From Thelephora terrestris (Eukaryota; Basidiomycota; Agaricomycetes; Thelephorales; Thelephoraceae), in the NCBI GenBank assembly GCA_015956445.1, contig WIUZ02000010.1, positions 124,001-188,000 on the forward strand: a stretch of DNA of 64,000 nt. The letters run 5' to 3'. This document shows, piece after piece, positions 60,204-64,000 of this stretch. Made by a program: the position numbers and the translations under genes. Numbering within the stretch: position 1 is the first letter of the stretch; every line of letters starts with the position of its first letter. The notes below the pieces were generated by a model. That model had not been told where the DNA came from and made no database searches. It worked only from the letters and a program-made list of their open reading frames with translations.

Positions 60204-62795
60204 TCATTTTCAGAAACCTACAACGTTGGTCATAATTTCCCCGTCCTATATCACTGATCATCAGTCGAAACCGTGGCCCATCGAATATGATCCTAGTATA
60301 TGAACGCCTCGCCCGTTCACAACTATGACTATGAAGGGTCTGGCACTCTCGAATCTGTTCAGAAGTTCCCAGGAATGAGAATCTCTCGGGGATTTCCCGG
60401 CGGTATGAACGGGGTGGTGGTGGTGGTGGTGCCCTGTGCGTTTATTTGTAAGTCGACCGATGGGATCCCGTCGAGGAAGGCGCCCAGAAAAATGAAAACG
60501 TTCTTACGGACGGGCGTTATTCTTTGGACGTGGGCGGCCCTAGGATCGGCGCAGTTGCGAAACGCTCATCGATATTTGTTGGACGGTATGGCAGGCCAAT
60601 TAACGCGTTACGTTTGTGAGGTGTCGGTACGGACCCGCTCGTCTGACTAGAAATTCGGCTCCCCTTACAGGCTCGGGGTGTTCGCAGACACCTCCGGTAT
60701 TTGGGGCGGAAGTTGGCTGTGGGTTGGGTGATTTGCTGGTACGGTGACTGGGCGAGTCGTCTTTGCCGACCTGTCGAAGGCCGCAGATTTTTTTTTCTCT
60801 CATTGATTGTCATGACGTGTTGGGCAGGTGTCGGGTGGTCCGACTCTCAGCATTTGCAGCGCGGATGCAACGATCTTTTACGCCTTTGTGGTCCGCCGCG
60901 ATCCTCGGCAAAAAGCACGACAAGACAGAGTGAATGTCCGGCTCCAAACGTTCGCAAGGCATGCCAGACTCCCCGTCGGTTCTCTTTCCTCGTTGGGCCC
61001 CTCATTGGTCTCCGAGCCCCTCCGATACTCACCGGGCGTAGGAAACAATACACGAATCGGCAGCGGACGTCCCTATATTTCGTTCACATAAATCGCGAAG
61101 ATGCGTCCGGTACGTGTGATCCTTGTGATTCGGGACGCCCACCGCTGAGGCGATGACTGTCCGAATACGCTGCACGATCGCCTTTCGGTGGCACCGTGCT
61201 GCTACAACTTCGTCCAGATCACACAGCTGTGTACTCAAACGGCTCATCGAGGCGTGGCGACCACGTCCATGTAGTCTTGTTGGATGGGCGCGTTGGGTTT
61301 GCTCACTTCCTTTGTCCCCCGAGACAGACGGTCCAAAGCGGGACGGTGCGGACTGCTTGACAGTGACACCGCTTGACACACAAGGTTTTGGAAATCCCGA
61401 TCGAACCCGGGTTCATTCGACAAACTTCAACGTCCATCAAGGATCGTGTGGATGCCCTAAGGTCGGCATTACGTGCCACAGAATACATTTAAACCGCCTC
61501 AGTGGCTCATCACCACACCGTGTCACCAAACGAACTTTTGAATTCGCCTCGGTCAAAAGCTCACTGCCACTTTTTTTTCTGATCTGGATCATCTCAACAC
61601 AACTGAAAGCGTGCCCGTTTCAAAGGATCGTTTTGCCGTAAATGGACCCCTGCGGGTGTCGTGGCCCGTGAACATTGCTGTGGGCTCTAGGGGAGGGTTC
61701 GCTGGAGTCCGAACAAATTTGGGCCATTTTGGGGCTTGATTTGGCAGGAGAATTGACCACGTCCGAACCTCTATACAGCCCCACGTTTGTCGGGGGCCAT
61801 CTAGTATACTTATCAGTGGTGCGAAGGAAGAATTATCAAAGGCGGTAGGCAGGTTATGTACATAGAAATCTCAACTCGGTGACAGTGTTTTTTTTGGAAT
61901 GAATTAAGGGCGGAGGGGTATACCACAATTCCCTCCTCCAAGATCCCGTTCGAACGTTCGAACGGACTCAACGGCAGATGCGGTGGCGGGTAATTGAGTG
62001 TGCAGTGCAAGTGAACGTGTTTCCAAACGACCGTTGGTCACTTTCACTTTCAATGTGAGAACCAAAGCCAACTTCATCAAAGGATCTTGCTGCCCTGTGG
62101 CGCTGGAGCACGTTTTCCGCAGCAGCAATTTATATGGAGGCAAATGATGCCCCCTCCTTCCGAAGGTCTGGCGGTGTTGACGCTCGGCCCACAAGACTGG
62201 AGCGCCCGCCTGATCCATCAGAGGTGTGGCGGTCAATGGATGTTCCGGCCTAGAAGCAAAGGGGCGCCCAGGGACGACAAAAAACAGCGCCGCTAAACGA
62301 ACTTTCGCACACTGAGGCAGTGATTGGACAAGCCTTCTCGTTTTGCCATTCCTCATGTACGATAACCACGGACACGGCCAAATTCCCCCCCAGGGAGAAA
62401 GATACCCGTGGGTATCGATGAAACAACCGAGAATGCAGTCTATTCTATGTATGCTGGGAACATCAATCCCAAGAGTCAAACCACCTTTGAACCCTTTTGA
62501 ACGCAAGCGAACAGGGGGTGGGTGTGGGTGAAGGGATCATCAAAATATAGGGGAAAGTGGTGAGGTCCAGATCAAAGCTTCTTGCGCGTAACAGGCATCG
62601 TTACGCGGGTATCCTAAAGAACAAACTAGGTCAGACACTCCGGTCTCTTAAACAAGCGAATCGTGAACGCGCAGCGGAGCACACCGACCACCTCGGACCG
62701 CGCAGAAAAGGAACGAGGGAAAAGGGGGGGGGGAGGGATCTGACTCAACTCGAATGAAAAATCACATTTCACATCCCCTCTAACGCGACGATGCT
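60204..62795. other. Intergenic region, 3' side of the P-type ATPase gene
   Basis: About 2.6 kb. A GGT-repeat lies near 60412-60431. Frames of 100-200 codons occur on both strands (for example 61904-62506, minus), without domains or plausible splicing. Confidence 0.35.
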
Positions 62796-64000
62796 TCAAA
62801 CGAAAACCATCGTCCAAGCGACCAAAATCACAGGAAGGACCGACACCATCTCTCCTAAACCTGCGTACTGCGGCTGTAGCGAGAATTCCACGAACGCGCC
62901 CCCGGCGAGTAGGATCGCGGCCAAATTGTACACAAAAGACCACGCAAAGTTCCACACGATCCTCCTGAACGCGCTCTCGGAGACACGGAAGATGGTCTCG
63001 ACGCTCTTGTGTATGTTCGTCGGATTGAGCATGATCACGTCCGCTGCGCTGATGGCCACGTCCGTACCAGAACTGACAGATACCCCCGTGTCGGCTTGAG
63101 TGAGAGCGACGATGTCGTTCGTGCCGTCTCCGATGAACATCACGTTCGCAGGACGTTTGGATCGCCGACCGGAGCTTGATTCTCGGTTTTCTTGGACGGT
63201 ACGGACGAATTCGGCCTTCGACTTGGGTGTGCACCCTCCGACCGCACGATCCGGACGTATCCCGAGCTGCGCAGCGACGGACTCGACAACAGTCGGTTCA
63301 TCTCCGCTGAGAAGATAGACGTCGACCTCCCTTTGTGTAAGCCACCTGACGAGGTCCTCAGCTCCAGGCCTAAGTTTGTCAACCAGACCGAAAATGGCAA
63401 CGGCTTCCCCATTGAGCGTCACCGCGAAGATCGTCCGAGCTTTCTGGCGCAGCTCGTGGACGGTAGGATGTTCACCGAGGTTCAACCATCGACAATTGCC
63501 GCCTCGCAATGCCCTCCGATCTAATGTAGCCTCAAGACCTTGGCCAGCGATGGAGGTGATTGCTCCCAACTTCGGGACGGTCGCAGAGGAGGAAGCAAGA
63601 GCGTGGACGTGCTCGGTGACAGCCTTAGCCACCGGGTGGGTACTGGTTTTCGTGAGATGGTATGTCAACAGAGCGGCGTCGTCCGTGAAGGGATAGAAGT
63701 CAACGACAGAGAGGTTGCCTTCCGTCAGCGTCCCAGTCTTGTCGAAGAGGACGGCCGTGGTGTTCTTTGCGTATTGGATCGGTTCGATGGACTAGTTTCA
63801 AAGTAGGTGAGTAAAACTCTAGAAACCAAAAACTCGACACGACCAACCTTGAACAGTACCCCCTTCTTCGCAGCAACCGATACTGCGATAACAACCACCA
63901 TGGGGACACACAGGGACACGGCACACGGACAACTGACCACCAACACAGCAATCATCTTCATCAACGCCTCGACACCAGCCTTCTCCGCCACCCTATCCTG
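62796..64000 (-). CDS. P1B-type heavy-metal ATPase, Pca1-like (5' part outside the window)
   Basis: Two exons are visible, 63848 to beyond 64000 and 62796-63791, joined in phase 0 by a 55-nt intron. The membrane metal site SCPCAVSLCVP (CPC motif) is followed by the phosphorylation motif DKTGTLTEG, where the Asp is phosphorylated. Then come THPVAKAVTEH (the HP motif of the nucleotide domain), a GDE-type actuator-hinge LLSGDEPTVV, and GDGTNDIVALTQADTGVSV. Two membrane helices follow, and the end is PQYAGLGEMVSVLPVILVAW. The CPC type transports Cu+/Ag+ or Cd2+. The ending and the THP form of the HP motif recall fungal Pca1-like pumps more than Ccc2, but the decisive N-terminal metal-binding part lies outside the window. 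A broken copy of part of this gene is at 57385. Confidence 0.92.

Noticed and set aside
1-64000. tRNA, rRNA genes and CRISPR arrays
   Set aside because: Scanned by eye for B-box-like GGTTCGANTCC, rRNA-like stretches and regularly spaced repeats; none convincing. CRISPR is not expected in a fungus.

Overview
The window looks like nuclear DNA of an agaricomycete basidiomycete, most plausibly a Rhizoctonia/Ceratobasidium-like fungus. The clues are many short introns (about 45-75 nt) with GT...CTAAC...AG signals, a Plavaka-family DNA transposase, a zinc-cluster factor with CX2CX6CX5CX2CX8C spacing, an agaricomycete-type sesquiterpene synthase, and a TPR-bearing STAND (NB-ARC-like) ATPase. The genus is inferred from gene style, not from a search. 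Exon models were built by hand by joining frames at splice consensus sites and checking phase.

Left part (1-14.6 kb): a low-complexity gene runs off the left edge; next to it is an uninterrupted four-exon Plavaka transposase (1554-4736). Three decayed copies of one unidentified multi-exon gene follow (about 5.0-6.2, 6.7-8.3 and 13.0-14.6 kb, same orientation). A 916-residue STAND/TPR gene (9318-12290, minus) lies between them.

Middle-left (14.6-26 kb): an unclassified fungal protein gene whose relatives are, as I recall, sometimes labelled geranylgeranyl pyrophosphate synthetase; a divergent glutathione S-transferase; a Pho80/Pcl-type cyclin; and a sesquiterpene synthase (21149-22438, minus). 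Two paralogous two-exon genes of unknown function (19836-20459 and 24576-25090) stand on either side of the synthase.

26488-30959 is a 4.47-kb element with 1,456-bp, essentially identical inverted arms, flanked by a 6-bp duplication (cgcgcc). Its core is purine-biased and no transposase is visible. The inner arms carry an LTR-like promoter region, so it may be composite.

Right part: conserved housekeeping genes with complete models: a DUF6699 protein, the box C/D snoRNP core protein Nop56, and a Kha1-type K+/H+ antiporter. Then comes an approximately 10.5-kb stretch (41.3-51.8 kb) with microsatellites and no gene I can support, followed by a Zn2Cys6 transcription factor. At 56.4-60.2 kb a 1-kb direct repeat pair encloses a Crinkler/REase-like gene and a small broken copy of a metal P-type ATPase gene. 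The intact ATPase gene (Pca1-like P1B type) runs off the right edge.

There is no operon logic here. Neighbouring genes are divergent or convergent units. The most unusual items are the giant-TIR element, the CRN-like nuclease between direct repeats, and the decayed gene family around the STAND gene.
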